Assembly: GCA_008638375.1 (NCBI GenBank)
Contig: CM018043.1
Coordinates: 56,252,947 to 56,316,946 of the forward strand
Source: Nyssa sinensis
Lineage: Eukaryota > Streptophyta > Magnoliopsida > Cornales > Nyssaceae
DNA length: 64,000 nucleotides
Direction: 5' to 3'
Numbering within the stretch: the first letter of the stretch is position 1; each line of letters opens with the position of its first letter. The notes below the pieces were generated by a model, which did no database searches, was not told the origin of the DNA, and saw only the letters and a list, made by a program, of their open reading frames with translations. A program made the position numbers and the translations under genes. Positions 11,487 through 23,976 of this stretch are shown piece by piece.

Positions 11487-14400
11487 ATGCCATTGCCGCT
11501 GCGACCACCATCAATGGCGACGATTGTTCTTCTCGTCCTATCGGTTATCATCAGCCCCTTCTTATCGTGTGCACAACGCAGCGCCGAAACCCTCTCCGAG
11601 ATCGAAGCGCTAACGTCCTTCAAACTCAATCTCCACGATCCACTTGGAGCCTTGAACAGCTGGGATTCATCCACGCCATTGGCTCCATGCGACTGGCGCG
11701 GTGTCGACTGCTCCAGCGGTCGAGTCAGCGAGCTCCGCCTGCCTCGCCTCCAACTCGGCGGCCGACTCACCGAACAAATCTCTAATCTGCGCATGCTGCG
11801 CAAGCTAAGCCTCCGCTCCAACTTCTTCAACCATACCATCCCTTCCTCTCTTTCCACATGCACTCTCTTACACTCGATTTTCTTGCAATACAATTCATTT
11901 TCCGGCAATCTCCCGCCCGATATAGGTAACCTCACCAACCTTCAAATCCTCAACGTCGCCCAAAACCAACTGTCCGGCGAAGTTCCCGGCGATCTCCCTC
12001 GAAGTCTCCGTTACATCGATCTTTCATCAAACGCATTCTCAGGCGACATTCCCAAAAACGTCTCCAGCTTATCTCAGCTTCAGCTGATCAATCTATCTTA
12101 CAATCGGTTCTCCGGCGAGATTCCGGCCAACTTCGGTGAGCTCCAACAGCTGCAGTACCTTTGGCTCGATTACAACGTTCTAGAAGGAACATTGCCCTCT
12201 GCGATCGCCAACTGTTCTTCACTGGTACATTTGAGTGCTGAAGGTAACACCATACAAGGTGTGATACCGTCGGCTATTGGTGCACTTCCAAAGCTTCAAG
12301 TAATTTCTCTATCACACAATAACCTTTCCGGTTCGGTCCCCTCTTCTATGTTCTGCAACGTTTCTGTCTACCCTCCATCAATCAGGATTGTGCAGCTAGG
12401 GTTTAATGCGTTCACGGACATTGTCGCGACGGAGACAGCGACGTGTTTTAGTATTCTGCAGGTTTTGGATCTTCAACAGAATCAGATACACGGCGTGTTT
12501 CCTTCGTGGTTCACAAATATCTCAACATTGACAATGTTGGATGTTTCAGGTAATTCCTTTTCGGGTACGATTCCTAGTGAAATCGGAAATTTATGGAGAT
12601 TAGAAGAATTTAAGATGGCGAATAATTCAATGAACGGCATTATTCCACTTGAGTTAAAAAAATGTAATATTTTGCGTGTTCTTGATCTTGAAGGAAATCG
12701 CTTTATGGGGGAGATTCCTGCATTTTTGAGTGAGCTTAGAGGTTTGAAGATGTTATCACTTGGTGGAAATCAACTCTCGGGTTCAATTCCTTCAAGTTTT
12801 GGCAATCTTACCCAGCTCGAAACTCTGAATTTGGGGGGCAATTTTCTCACAGGAGCCTTCCCGGAGGAGCTAATGGGGTTGAGCAATCTGACTACATTAA
12901 ATCTCAGTGGAAACAGGTTTTCTGGCGGAGTCCCAACCAATATTGGGAGTTTAAAACAGTTATCAGTTCTTAACATTAGTGGCAATGGTTTTTCAGGTAT
13001 AATTCCAGCTAGTGTGGGAGCTCTTTATAAGCTCACAACTCTCGATTTGAGCAAGCAGAATCTCTCTGGCGAGCTTCCGTTCGATCTTGCTGGTTTGCCT
13101 AATCTGCAAGTCATTGCTCTGCAAGAAAACAGATTATCTGGGAATGTTCCTGAAGGTTTCAGCAGTTTATTGAGTTTGCGATACTTGAACCTCTCTTCCA
13201 ATTCATTTTTTGGTCACATTCCTTCAACCTTTGGCTTCCTCAAGTCATTAGTTGTTCTCTCATTGTCTAAAAATCAAATCTCTGGCTCCATTCCGCCTGA
13301 GATAGGCAATTGTTCTGATCTTCAAATTTTGGATCTTCATTCAAATTCTTTGAGTGGCCAAATTCCAATTGATCTTTCTCGTCTCTCCAATTTTAAAGAG
13401 CTTAATTTAGGTAGGAACAGTTTAACCGGTGAAATTCCAGTGGAGATTTCCAAAATCTCTTCATTAACTTCTCTTTTACTGTACTCCAATCATCTTTCTG
13501 GCAGCATACCAGAGTCACTGTCTAATTTGTCAAACCTAACAACTTTGGATCTCTCTGTAAACAATTTGAGTGGGGTGATTCCAGCAAATCTTTCACTCAT
13601 CTCTAGCATAGTGAATTTCAATGTGTCCCAAAATAACCTTGAAGGTGAGATTCCAGTTATCCTGGGTTCTAGATTCAACAATCCATCAGATTTTGCAGGT
13701 AACCTAGGTTTATGCGGGAAACCACTGGACGGGAAATGTGAGGAGATAAGTAGTGGTAGCAGGAGGAAAAAGTTGATCCTGTTGACTGCTGTGGCTATTG
13801 CTGGGGCTTGCCTCATGGCATTGTGTTGCTGCTTCTACATTTTCAGTCTCTTGAGGTGGCGCAAGAGGCTCAAAGAAGGGGCAGCTGGGGAGAAGAAACG
13901 AAGCCCGGCAAGGGCGAGTTCAGGAGCAAGTGTGGGCCGTGGCAGTGGTGACAATGGGGGGCCAAAGCTTGTTATGTTCAATAACAAGATCACACTTGCA
14001 GAAACAGTAGAAGCAACAAGGCAATTTGACGAGGAAAATGTGCTTAGTAGAACAAGGTATGGGTTAGTTTTCAAGGGCTGTTACAATGACGGAATGGTGC
14101 TCTCAATTCGCAGACTCCCTGATGGATCACTTGAAGAAAACATGTTCAGAAAAGAAGCTGAATCGCTAGGAAGAGTGAAGCACAGAAACCTAACTGTTCT
14201 TCGAGGCTACTATGCAGGCCCCCCGGACCTCAGGCTTCTAGTGTTCGACTATATGCCGAATGGTAACCTTGCAACACTCCTCCAAGAAGCATCCCACCAA
14301 GATGGTCATGTCCTCAATTGGCCAATGCGTCACCTCATTGCACTCGGAATTGCCCGTGGCCTCGCCTTCTTGCACACAGCCTCAATGGTGCACAGAGACG

Positions 14401-14909
14401 TTAAGCCCCAGAATGTCCTATTTGATGCTGATTTCGAAGCACATCTCTCCGATTTCGGGCTTGAACGGTTCATGGTCGCTACCCCAGCTGAACCCTCAAC
14501 TTCAACTTCAGTTGGGACATTGGGCTATGTATCACCAGAAGCAGGACTGACGGGGGAAGCCACAAAGGAATCAGATGTTTACAGTTTCGGCATTGTCTTG
14601 CTCGAGCTACTGACCGGAAAGAGGCCGGTGATGTTCACACAAGATGAAGATATAGTCAAGTGGGTGAAGAGACAGTTACAAAGAGGTCAAATTACAGAAC
14701 TGCTAGAGCCAGGACTACTAGAGCTCGACCCTGAATCATCAGAGTGGGAAGAATTCTTGCTTGGAGTGAAGGTGGGCTTACTGTGCACAGCCCCAGACCC
14801 CCTCGACCGGCCCAGCATGTCCGACATTGTTTTCATGCTTGAAGGTTGCCGTGTCGGTCCCGATATTCCGTCCTCCGCCGATCCCACCTCTCAACCTTCA
14901 CCGGCGTGA
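11487..14909 (+). CDS. MUL: LRR receptor-like kinase, MUSTACHES/MUSTACHES-LIKE type
   Basis: Uninterrupted 1140-residue single exon. In order it has a signal peptide (about 10-29), an N-terminal LRR cap with paired cysteines (CDWRGVDC, about 68-75), some 25 plant-type LRRs (LxGxIP pattern, about 80-730), a transmembrane helix (about 762-788), a basic juxtamembrane region and a kinase domain (about 850-1115). It matches my recollection of Arabidopsis At4g36180 closely, including the SSADPTSQPSPA C-terminus; that clade (MUS/MUL) acts in guard-cell wall patterning and lateral root development. The kinase looks atypical. The glycine loop is degenerate (SRTRYGLVF) and the VAIK lysine is arginine (SIR, residue 875). 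The catalytic HRD (969-971) and DFG (989-991) are kept. A second ATG at 11514 has a better context (CAATGGC) and starts directly at the signal peptide, so translation may begin there. Confidence 0.95.
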   Translation: MPLPLRPPSMATIVLLVLSVIISPFLSCAQRSAETLSEIEALTSFKLNLHDPLGALNSWDSSTPLAPCDWRGVDCSSGRVSELRLPRLQLGGRLTEQISNLRMLRKLSLRSNFFNHTIPSSLSTCTLLHSIFLQYNSFSGNLPPDIGNLTNLQILNVAQNQLSGEVPGDLPRSLRYIDLSSNAFSGDIPKNVSSLSQLQLINLSYNRFSGEIPANFGELQQLQYLWLDYNVLEGTLPSAIANCSSLVHLSAEGNTIQGVIPSAIGALPKLQVISLSHNNLSGSVPSSMFCNVSVYPPSIRIVQLGFNAFTDIVATETATCFSILQVLDLQQNQIHGVFPSWFTNISTLTMLDVSGNSFSGTIPSEIGNLWRLEEFKMANNSMNGIIPLELKKCNILRVLDLEGNRFMGEIPAFLSELRGLKMLSLGGNQLSGSIPSSFGNLTQLETLNLGGNFLTGAFPEELMGLSNLTTLNLSGNRFSGGVPTNIGSLKQLSVLNISGNGFSGIIPASVGALYKLTTLDLSKQNLSGELPFDLAGLPNLQVIALQENRLSGNVPEGFSSLLSLRYLNLSSNSFFGHIPSTFGFLKSLVVLSLSKNQISGSIPPEIGNCSDLQILDLHSNSLSGQIPIDLSRLSNFKELNLGRNSLTGEIPVEISKISSLTSLLLYSNHLSGSIPESLSNLSNLTTLDLSVNNLSGVIPANLSLISSIVNFNVSQNNLEGEIPVILGSRFNNPSDFAGNLGLCGKPLDGKCEEISSGSRRKKLILLTAVAIAGACLMALCCCFYIFSLLRWRKRLKEGAAGEKKRSPARASSGASVGRGSGDNGGPKLVMFNNKITLAETVEATRQFDEENVLSRTRYGLVFKGCYNDGMVLSIRRLPDGSLEENMFRKEAESLGRVKHRNLTVLRGYYAGPPDLRLLVFDYMPNGNLATLLQEASHQDGHVLNWPMRHLIALGIARGLAFLHTASMVHRDVKPQNVLFDADFEAHLSDFGLERFMVATPAEPSTSTSVGTLGYVSPEAGLTGEATKESDVYSFGIVLLELLTGKRPVMFTQDEDIVKWVKRQLQRGQITELLEPGLLELDPESSEWEEFLLGVKVGLLCTAPDPLDRPSMSDIVFMLEGCRVGPDIPSSADPTSQPSPA

Positions 14910-17299
14910 ACTAAAAACCCCGCACCCGAAATCCGCAACCCATTTCAAATCTTTGTTGACAATTTTTTTTCTTCTTCGAATTGTAACAGCGGCTAGTGTT
15001 TAGATTTAGTAATTTAATTATGACTTTTGGGGAGACTTTTTTGTGCTTTCATGCCCGTGCCGGCCGGAATCTGTCGAATGCGTAGATGTCACCGGAGTGA
15101 GCAAATATTTCTATATTTCAGTCAATGATATCGACAGGTCTCCGATGAAAGCGGACGAAAGAAGATAGAGAGTGGGGTCCACAGCTTATTTCCCGCCAGG
15201 GACGGACGAAGTACCCTGGTTTTGTCACGTGCCCTTTTTAACTCAGAAGTCGGAAATTATAGCCGTTAGTGACCGTGCCGGGCACAATTTTAAGGATGTG
15301 CTGACGTCTCCGGTCACCACGTCGGATTCTCCGACGCGCCGAGGAATTTAGAGGACCCACCGGATCAGCCTGAAATTATGAACAGGAGGGCATGGAAAAC
15401 TCAGGGGGAGAGAGAAAGAGTGAAATTATGAACAAGTGACCCACAAATAAATCCAATCTCCATTTTATCAGTACATGTTCCTGCCACAACTTTATGGAGT
15501 TCTTTTATCTCACCATGTAAAGTTAAAGAGCAGTCAATGGAGGATGAAATTTATTTCTAGTTGAAATGGTCATTTGCAGTGATGTTTTCAAAATCAGAAT
15601 ATTAGTTTGATAAAATATACATATATATATATAATTAATGTGTTATAATAATATATTATCACATTATTTGGACACAAATTTGAAGAGTTAAGTATTATAT
15701 GCTAAGAGATAAAAGGAGGAAAAATAGATATGAAAATGAAATAAAGGTATACCACATTTAGATTTGGACAAGTTATGTTGTTTTCTCTTTTTTCTTTATT
15801 AATTTGTATTGATGTATTAAAAATTTTTACCAAAAATTAGTTATCAAAACGATGTGTCATTATTATTTTAATTTTATTTCAAATCGAGATATGATATGCG
15901 TTTGATATAATACTGCTACATTATTTGATAAATAACTTTTGATAAAAATCTTATTATTCAGCCCAATCAGGAATCTCCACCTAAAAGAATTTTCATTTGT
16001 TTATATATTTAACATTTTCTTTTTATATATTTTTATTAAAGTGAACAAAATCTCATAAATAATAAAGACAAACTAATCCCATATCTTTTTTAATGGAATG
16101 AAAGTTGAATACATAATTTCTATATTAAGAGTCGACAATATATGTCACACTAAATTATTTTGTAACATCTATTCAAATAATGTTATATTATCATTCATGC
16201 ACAATAAATAATTCATCTTTTGGAATCTTAGGCCCACTAAATTATATAGCCCGACTGTAATGCTACCAACATGCATAATGCTGCATTAGAGGAGCTAGAA
16301 TAGCAAGTCAACTCACCATAAATATCACTTGATATTTTCCCAATTTCTAACTCCAATCCCGAATTAATTTATATTTCTCATTTTCTCTCATCCGATAAAA
16401 GATTCATCGCAATTCCGAACTGTTTATATTTCCCGACACATCCCAAACCTTAATTTTTTTTTCTAAATTAAAACCTTTTTTTGATAGGCAAATAAAAATT
16501 TTATATCAAAACAATCAACACAAAAAGAAATATTAATGAAAGTGTGATATGAAAAATCTTAAAACTAATTTTATATAGCGTACTTTATTGATAAATATAG
16601 TGTACATAGAAATAAAATAAAATTTTAATATACAAATGAGGTGAAGTTGGAGCGAGATGAGTGGCCATCTCCCAATCCCGTCCCGAACTCAAACGAGTTT
16701 TAAAAATCGCACCCTGACTCTATACCCGTCCCAATAAGAATATGATGGGTCAATTTGTCATCCCTAACTATAAGGCTAGTCTAACTTAATTTTTCAAGAT
16801 GAGACCGACATACTTTGTAGTAGTATTTTCTTTTTTAACACTAACATACTATTTATAGTGTGACTCATCTTTTTGTAACAATAATGCTATAGATCCCGTT
16901 TTTTGTATCTCACCTCTCTTTCGAGACTCATTATTTGTAAATTTATCATATTATTTCACTCATGTAAAAGAAGTGAAATGAAGATAAAATATAAAAAATA
17001 AAATCCCTCACATTTCTCTCTTTTTTTTTTTTTTAAATAAGTCATAGCACATATAATAAATTATTATTGACAGGTAATTAGCTTGAAAATATTGAAGACT
17101 TAAAATTAAATTACCTCCTTAAAAAAGAGCAATTGATGATCTCTCTCAATCTAACATGACATTTTCTAATATGAATTATTTATTATAATGCAATTTACTA
17201 ACAATTTTCATGAGAAATTCTAATGAAATTTTGTCTACTTGGTGCATTTGAGGATATTAAAGTGTGGAAATAATAAAACAATAATACTAGAATTACTTA

Positions 17300-17440
17300 A
17301 AAACTTTATCAAAAGTGTTTACCTTCATGAGTTGTCAGTGTTGTATTGGTTGAATAACATATCATGTTATATGATAATGTGATATTCAACCAATACAATA
17401 CTACTAATTCATAAAAATAAATATTTTTAATAAAATATAA
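17300..17440. repeat. Long imperfect inverted repeat (foldback)
   Basis: A perfect 16-bp stem, TTGTATTGGTTGAATA at 17341-17356 and its complement at 17383-17398, is separated by 26 bases. Outside it the arms stay similar for at least 40 more bases, and almost all differences are C/T or G/A. It fits a decayed MITE or a miRNA-like hairpin. Confidence 0.6.
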
Positions 17441-18377
17441 AGATAAAACTAACATTACCCGTAATAAAATATTTGGTGCAATTGTCAAACAACATTGAGA
17501 CACAGACAATTTTATTTGTCTGCTACTCCATTTGTTTTTTTTTATAATTATTTCACATCCATACAGTACAAAAAAATATACAGTAATAATTTTGTCTTGA
17601 AATCAGCAAAAGTGACCGTTAAGCATCTCTCTCTCTCTAATTTTATTTGTTTGGTACTCGATTCGGTATTTATAATAATTTGAGATAAATAGTAGAACAT
17701 CAAATACAATAATAATTTTGTTGGTATTGAGGTTGTCGGCTACCTCAACCAACAGTTTCCAGCTAACCTCATCTCTTGCAAATCAAGACAACGATGAGGA
17801 CATCTTTTGTCACCCCTTCGAGTCTGGAACTTCACTTTGGATTGAAGTTGGGGCCCCGTTGCCTCCACCCGATTCTCTTTCCTATAACGACTACCCCATC
17901 AACAAATCTAATCAAACAAGTTGGCCTCTCTCTATTCCATTAACAACTTTTTCATAACACATTATTTCATTATGTTCACTTTGAAAAAATTATTTATTAA
18001 TTTTAATATATTGTATCTGTGTCAATAAATACTTAACATATTATTAAAATTGTTAGTCGAAGTAAAATTGTCAATGAAACTCATATATCTTGTTGATGTT
18101 TCAAGCATCCAACGATCCAGGTGACTAATAAATACTAGCACATTCACAAGACTTTTGAACCTTGAAATCCTACCGGTTTATGAGTCTAAAAAAATGGTGA
18201 AGATGGCAAAAGATTTTAACATAATATCATATTATTTTGGACAGACTTTTTAAGAGATATAAAAGTAATATTCTACTCAATGGACCTAGTCCAAGTAAGA
18301 TGACTATAAACTATAAAGTTCCAGCAATTGGGCTGTCCTACTTACAGGTCTCTAACCACTGGGAAATAAATTATCAT

Positions 18378-18378
<1 letters not shown>

Positions 18379-18447
<69 letters not shown>

Positions 18448-18448
18448 A
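18379..18448. repeat. (CT)n(TA)n compound microsatellite
   Basis: About 24 CT units followed by about 12 TA units. Confidence 0.92.
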
Positions 18449-19764
18449 TACCAGTGAAATTACAGCTCCACTAGGCTTTCTTAATATATATATATATATA
18501 TATTACATACCTTTAACCTGGAAAAGCCTTTGATTCGTATCACTTATGACTGGTCAATAGATTTCATTTCACAGGGACAATCTTATATAAACACGAGGAC
18601 GTTGCCTATACACATATGTACGAAATATTTTTTAGTAAGTTTGATATACCACTAGGTAATGTATCTTTTTAATAATATTTTGTTATATGTACTGGGTCCT
18701 ACTAAAAAAATATGAATCATATCACACAAAGTAAAATACCTTTGAAAGGACATATTACCACGTCCTTGTATCGGATTCACTTAAAAATTTTCCCATACAT
18801 TAACCGGATATCTATCGTGATCACTTAAAAGATACTTTCTAAACGGGAAATAGAGAGAAAATTGCAGATATTCTATATATCATTTCTATATGTTTCACAC
18901 CCTTAAAATTTGATACATCGAAGGCTCCAGCAATTAGAAAAAAATTGCTGCATACAGAGATACTTGACCCAATTTCCCATGGAGGCTCCTCCACTCAGGC
19001 ACATGCAAGCATCAACATCTACCAGAAAGGATTCTACATTATCTTTCACAGATAGCTTACATTCAACATAAGATACATAAATTTTTAGAAAAAAACAAGA
19101 GAACTAGTCAAATACAGCAATATGAATGCAAAGAACTTCCGAGTACAATCTTCCACCCTTAGTGAGACATAAATTAAGGTTTAAAAATGGAGATCAATAG
19201 TATTTTAAATAACACAATAATATGAGCAGTAATTTTGCAAGATGGAACTTTAGTTTGAAAAACACGGCAATAGACAAAATGAACAAAAACAGCTTTACAA
19301 ATCTTTATCTGAGGGAGAAAACTTCTCTGTGTTATACAATCAACAAGGAATTACTTACTGTTATGATGAAATTACTTGCATGGCAATGAAAAAAGAGAAG
19401 TTTTGCACCTTCTAAACTAGTATCAATGACCTGAGAAAGCAAGTTGACGCCAGCAAACCACACAAAAGAACCAGGGAGGATACTCTTCTCTCTACTCTGC
19501 TCTGGACTGGCTGGCATGCAAAGAGAGAGGATGATGCCAACCATGAGGCCATACAAAGCAAATGCCTCGGCAAGGATGAGAATGAGAATCATTCCAACAA
19601 AAACTTTGCCTGTTGTGCATTAGCTCTGCAGAAATACAATCAAACTTCAGAAAATAAATGTTTATTATGAAATAAATATATCAAACAAGTTAATAGCCAG
19701 CACTTTGTTCTAAATGAACATTGATGGAGCCAAAGAAATTATCGAATCACCCATACAAATTTAA

Positions 19765-20284
19765 ACAAATGGTTGCAAAGACACATCAGTGTTGGTGGGA
19801 GGTAAAGTGGGGAGTGGGGAGTGGGTCATGTCCACAATGGCAACTGCATGGATAATGACTAGGATTACCAAGATGATGTGCAGGCTAAAAAGTCGAGGCA
19901 ACCTAGATGGAGGGGATGGAGAGAACAAGCATGCGCCTGGTGCAAGAAATACACTGAAAGTCATGCAAGAGTACCTCTCATGCATAGTACCCTAGTCAAA
20001 AAAGAGTGTGAGACATTGCTATTTATAATAGTCAGTCAAGAGACCTCTTATGGATAGAGCGACAATGAGGGAGGTGATTCCATGTGTCCAAGAAGATACT
20101 AGAAGGATCTCTCTTTCTCTAGAAGGATCAAGGTCAATCATGGCATCAATACAAACTAAACCTTAGTGAACCAAAACTTTAACGACTAGACCACATTACC
20201 TTAAGATTCTCATTAAAGGGACTATAACTCGACATGAGAACCACTCGCACACCAAATCTGAGAGCTCCCTAAGAGTGGCCTCCA
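19765..20284. repeat. Unidentified repeat-like sequence inside the pseudogene intron
   Basis: GC-richer than the neighbouring DNA and continuous with the tandem repeat that follows. On the - strand a TATA-like CTATTATAAATAG precedes the block, which would suit an LTR of a non-autonomous retroelement. No termini were identified. Confidence 0.3.
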
Positions 20285-21255
20285 GCCTTAGGCAATCACA
20301 GAGTATAGGGTGAATGCAAGAAAATAAGTATATCACTCAAGACTGAGGGGGATATGAGTCATATTGGGAACCAAAGATGAACTTGATCAAGGAGGCATGA
20401 CTTGAAGAGAGATTGACTCAGCTCACTTAGAAGAGCCAAGATGGCCTTTGGAGTACCCCTTTCCTAGGTCCAAGGTTAAGGCACGATGCACATTACCCAC
20501 TCAAGGAACCGACATGATCACCTTGACAATGAGACGTGCTACCTACCATGCTATTGATCCATGTGTCAACAAGTGATTGGAGAGTAGAGAAGCCTATATG
20601 GCATTTTTGAGTCACGTCGGCACCAATGCGAGACTCACACGTGGGATCTAGTTTTGTGATGAGTACCCACAATCAGATAAGAACATTGTGCACCAAATAT
20701 ACAACAGACATTACGAGAAACTAAATAAAAAACCATTCCAACGGTGCAACATTTAATCGCACACCGAAATCAGCCTTCAGCCTAAGGCAATCACAGAGTG
20801 TAGGGTGAATGCGAGAAAATAAGTATATCACTGGAGACTGAGGGGGTTATGAGCCATATTGGGAACCCAAGATGAACTTGACCAAGGAGGTATGACTTGA
20901 AGAGAAATTGACTCAACTCACTTAGAAGAGCTAATCTCAAGATGGCCTAGGGAGTACCCCTTGCCTAGGTCCAAGGTTAAGGCACAATGCACATTACCCA
21001 CTCAAGGAACCAACATGATCACCTTGACAATGAGACACATGCTACCTACCATTCTATTGATCCATGTGTCAACCAGTGATTGGAGAGTAGAGAAACGCAT
21101 ATGGCATTTTGAGTCATGTCGGCACCAATGGGAGACTCACACATGGGAGTCTAGTTTTGTGATGAGTACCCACAATCAGATAAGAGCATAGTGCACCAAA
21201 GAGACAACAGACGTTACGAGAAACTAAAAGATAAACCATTCCAACAGTGCAGTAT
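20285..21255. repeat. Tandem pair of about 495-bp units
   Basis: Two head-to-tail copies (about 20285-20755 and 20780-21255) with a pitch of 495 bases, measured from GGCAATCACAG at 20291 and 20786. They are about 90 percent identical over most of their length with small indels. No protein domain is visible. The pair lies wholly within the intron of the V-ATPase pseudogene. Confidence 0.85.
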
Positions 21256-23705
21256 TGAGCTCTATTCTCTATAGAATTGACATGAGAAACTGCAAAGGGA
21301 CCAAATTGCAAAAATAGAAACAGATTTTACAATTGAGCTAAAAAAAAGGATTTCGAAGCTTTGGGGGAGGAATGATCCAGCTATTGATAAGAACCAGAGA
21401 TCCCCTTAAACATGATATGTTCTGGTCATAATTCATAAGCACACATCCAATATATATACTTTTTTTTTTTTGGATAGGTAAGCACACATCCAATATATGT
21501 TTTCAGTGTTATAGAAGAACATTGCAATTGTAACACTCTACCCTGGACTTGTCACCCATATGTCCCTTGGGCATTTAACTTCTGAATTCCTACACTTCTT
21601 GTTGTGTTTATAACACTAATTCCTTGTTTGATATGGAAGATGGAAAATTGGGAGGAATGGAATGCAGGAGAGATGGAGAAGGTATCCACATAGAAAGGAA
21701 GGGTTCTTTCCCTAATTTTGTTTGATTGAGTAGGTAGAAAAATGGCATTTCATGATTTTACCATTTTTCTTCTTTTATAGTAATGGGATTGTTTGAAGGC
21801 CAAAAATATTAGAAATGTGAAAGCCTATCTATTCATATATCCTTTTCCTTCCTCCCACTCCATTATTCTACCGAATGAATCATAAATCATTACGTATATG
21901 TCGAAATCCAACTAATGTTAGTTAACTAGAACATATTTCTTTATCACGTCTTTTGATTCTTTACTTAAAAGAAGAAAATAAAAGAAATTAGAGAAACATA
22001 AAAGATATATTTTTTTGTCTATACGGTTATAGACAAGAAATAGAGAGAGAGGGGGGTAGGGAAGGAGAGGATGCGGCTCACCTATTCCCTTTTTTAATTG
22101 TTTGCATCTTAAGTTGAAATGTTGTTGTCCTTCCCTTTGAATCACTCCACATCAGCTCATTTTTGGTGTGATAGTTTTTGTAGGTCCACAGAGATAGATT
22201 TTCTCCTCTAGTTATAGCATTTCTCTTATTTTCCACCCTTAACGAGTGAGCCATACCCATACCAAGGGAAAGGAAAGAATTTTAACAATGTCTTTCATTT
22301 TCGGGACAATTTTAATAATTTCTTTAACCAAACTGGTATATTGCTAGACAACAAATTCCAGGAGAGCAGCATCTTAGCATGTAGCAGGGGAAATATTTTC
22401 AACTAGCCAAATAAACCATTAGGGACACCCATTAAAGTGAGCACAAGAGAGAAGCATTTCAGAATGAGATAATGGAAAAGACAATACCAATAACAACACC
22501 TCGTCCTTTATTGTCATAATGTTTGTGATTGAAGGATGGTATAACTGGTTGTCTAGGTACTAGCGCAGGTTATATTATTGAACTTCTCACAAAATACTGA
22601 AAGAATGTGATAGCCAACTGGACGATGAAGCAACAAACTTTTAACTACATGCCTCTAATAAAGAGTATTTTGATTTGAGTTGAAGGTGGAAAGAATGTAG
22701 ATCAATGCAATAAGTACATATACTGTGCCCTATGGGTTAAGACTCATCTGAGTAAGTCAACCAAATTTTCCTACTCTCCAATGTCTACAACCAAGTTTAC
22801 TTAGAAAACTCACTGACCTTAAGGGCAACCTACAAATGATTAGACATGATGTATTGAACTAAAAAATAAAATATTCAAGGAAAAATAAATCTGACCCCAA
22901 TATGAAAGGCTGCGCAACGAGCTTTTGGACCAACATTGCATGACATTGCAATTGGCATAAGATTGAATGCTGCACCATCATAAAAAAATTGCATGTGGCC
23001 GCTAACTATTTATTGAATCTTATTGCTCTACATTGATAAGGGATACACGCCTTGGATATGCGCCTCGGCATAAATGCACTCTCAAAAGATAAATTCTATC
23101 CCTATCAATCCTTTTCTGCACAATGATTAAATTACTTTACACTGACAAGTACTCACAAATTATAAATTTTCAAAAGCCTTTAGCTCAAGGAACCTATAGT
23201 CAACATTCACCATTAAATGTTTATTACATAGATTTTCTATCACTGAATCCATGATTAAAAAGATATATAGAAATTCAAAGAACTATTACACAGTTCCACA
23301 AGGTTGACCAGTTTCAAACTGAAACAAAATAAGTTCAATTTAAAGTTGGGTCAAATGATTAAATGGATAGAGCCCTATGGGTTCAATTAAAGAATCCATC
23401 ACATATCCAAGGTTGGTTTCTCCTCAAAATACTGACCTTCTTGATACAAAGAAGATAGCTGGTAGTTAAAAGATCCAATATATCAAATACGACATTAAAT
23501 AATCAGGTGAGCTTTCTCCTGCCTGCTGAAGACCAGAGATAAGGACCACATCCAATACTATGCATCCAAAATGTAAAGCATACAAACACTCACGTTTGTT
23601 AGAATCATATGCTTGAAAAATTTAATCATGGAATTAATAGAGTTTAAAGTGCAAACCCCAAACAGATACTGATAGATAAAGGAATACAAATTAAGTAGGA
23701 ACTAC
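21256..23705 (-). other. Remainder of the pseudogene intron
   Basis: No gene or domain is recognised between the tandem repeat and the upstream pseudo-exon. The sequence is moderately AT-rich and unique in appearance. Confidence 0.4.
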
Positions 23706-23949
23706 CTAGCACCAGCATCGCCAACGCTGCCAATAGCCAATCCAGCTGAAAGCCAGCAAGACCACAAGCGAGACCGTATGAGAGATGGGCGACCATCAAA
23801 AAGGTAGTACGAATTGGCCTTAGGGTTTATTCCAGTACTGATGAATGATGATAACAGCGATAGCCAAACCATAAATACCTAAGATTCCGGCCATAACGAT
23901 GGGCACAATTGACTTCACTAAAAGCTCTGGCCTCATAACTCCCATTGAC

Positions 23950-23976
23950 GCCACACCCACACCCACACCCACACCG
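23950..23976. repeat. GGTGTG hexamer expansion in pseudo-exon
   Basis: Four tandem GGTGTG units (read on the - strand) encode repeated Gly-Val where VHA-c normally has two Gly-Val pairs. Confidence 0.75.

Larger units (their letters stand above)
14910..19491. other. Intergenic region downstream of the receptor kinase
   Basis: The first few hundred bases are 3'UTR-like. A GC-richer island at 15050-15370 contains a CACGTG G-box at 15226 and a TGACGT motif near 15302, but no coding potential was seen. Position 16755 is the end of a degraded hAT-like element. A coding-like fragment without recognisable domain lies at 17718-17957. The stretch at 18950-19490 would be the 3' flank of the V-ATPase pseudogene. 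The rest is AT-rich. Confidence 0.45.

Noticed and set aside
11477..11938. 153-codon antisense frame over the start of the receptor kinase
   Set aside because: It is a mirror of the GC-rich signal-peptide and LRR coding strand, with no independent support.
17718..17957. 79-codon coding-like frame
   Set aside because: Composition is gene-like, but it begins with TTG, has no domain, no splice context and no neighbouring exons. Mentioned only as a fragment.
18237..18533. 98-codon frame with Leu-Ser repeats
   Set aside because: Most of it translates the (CT)n(TA)n microsatellite.
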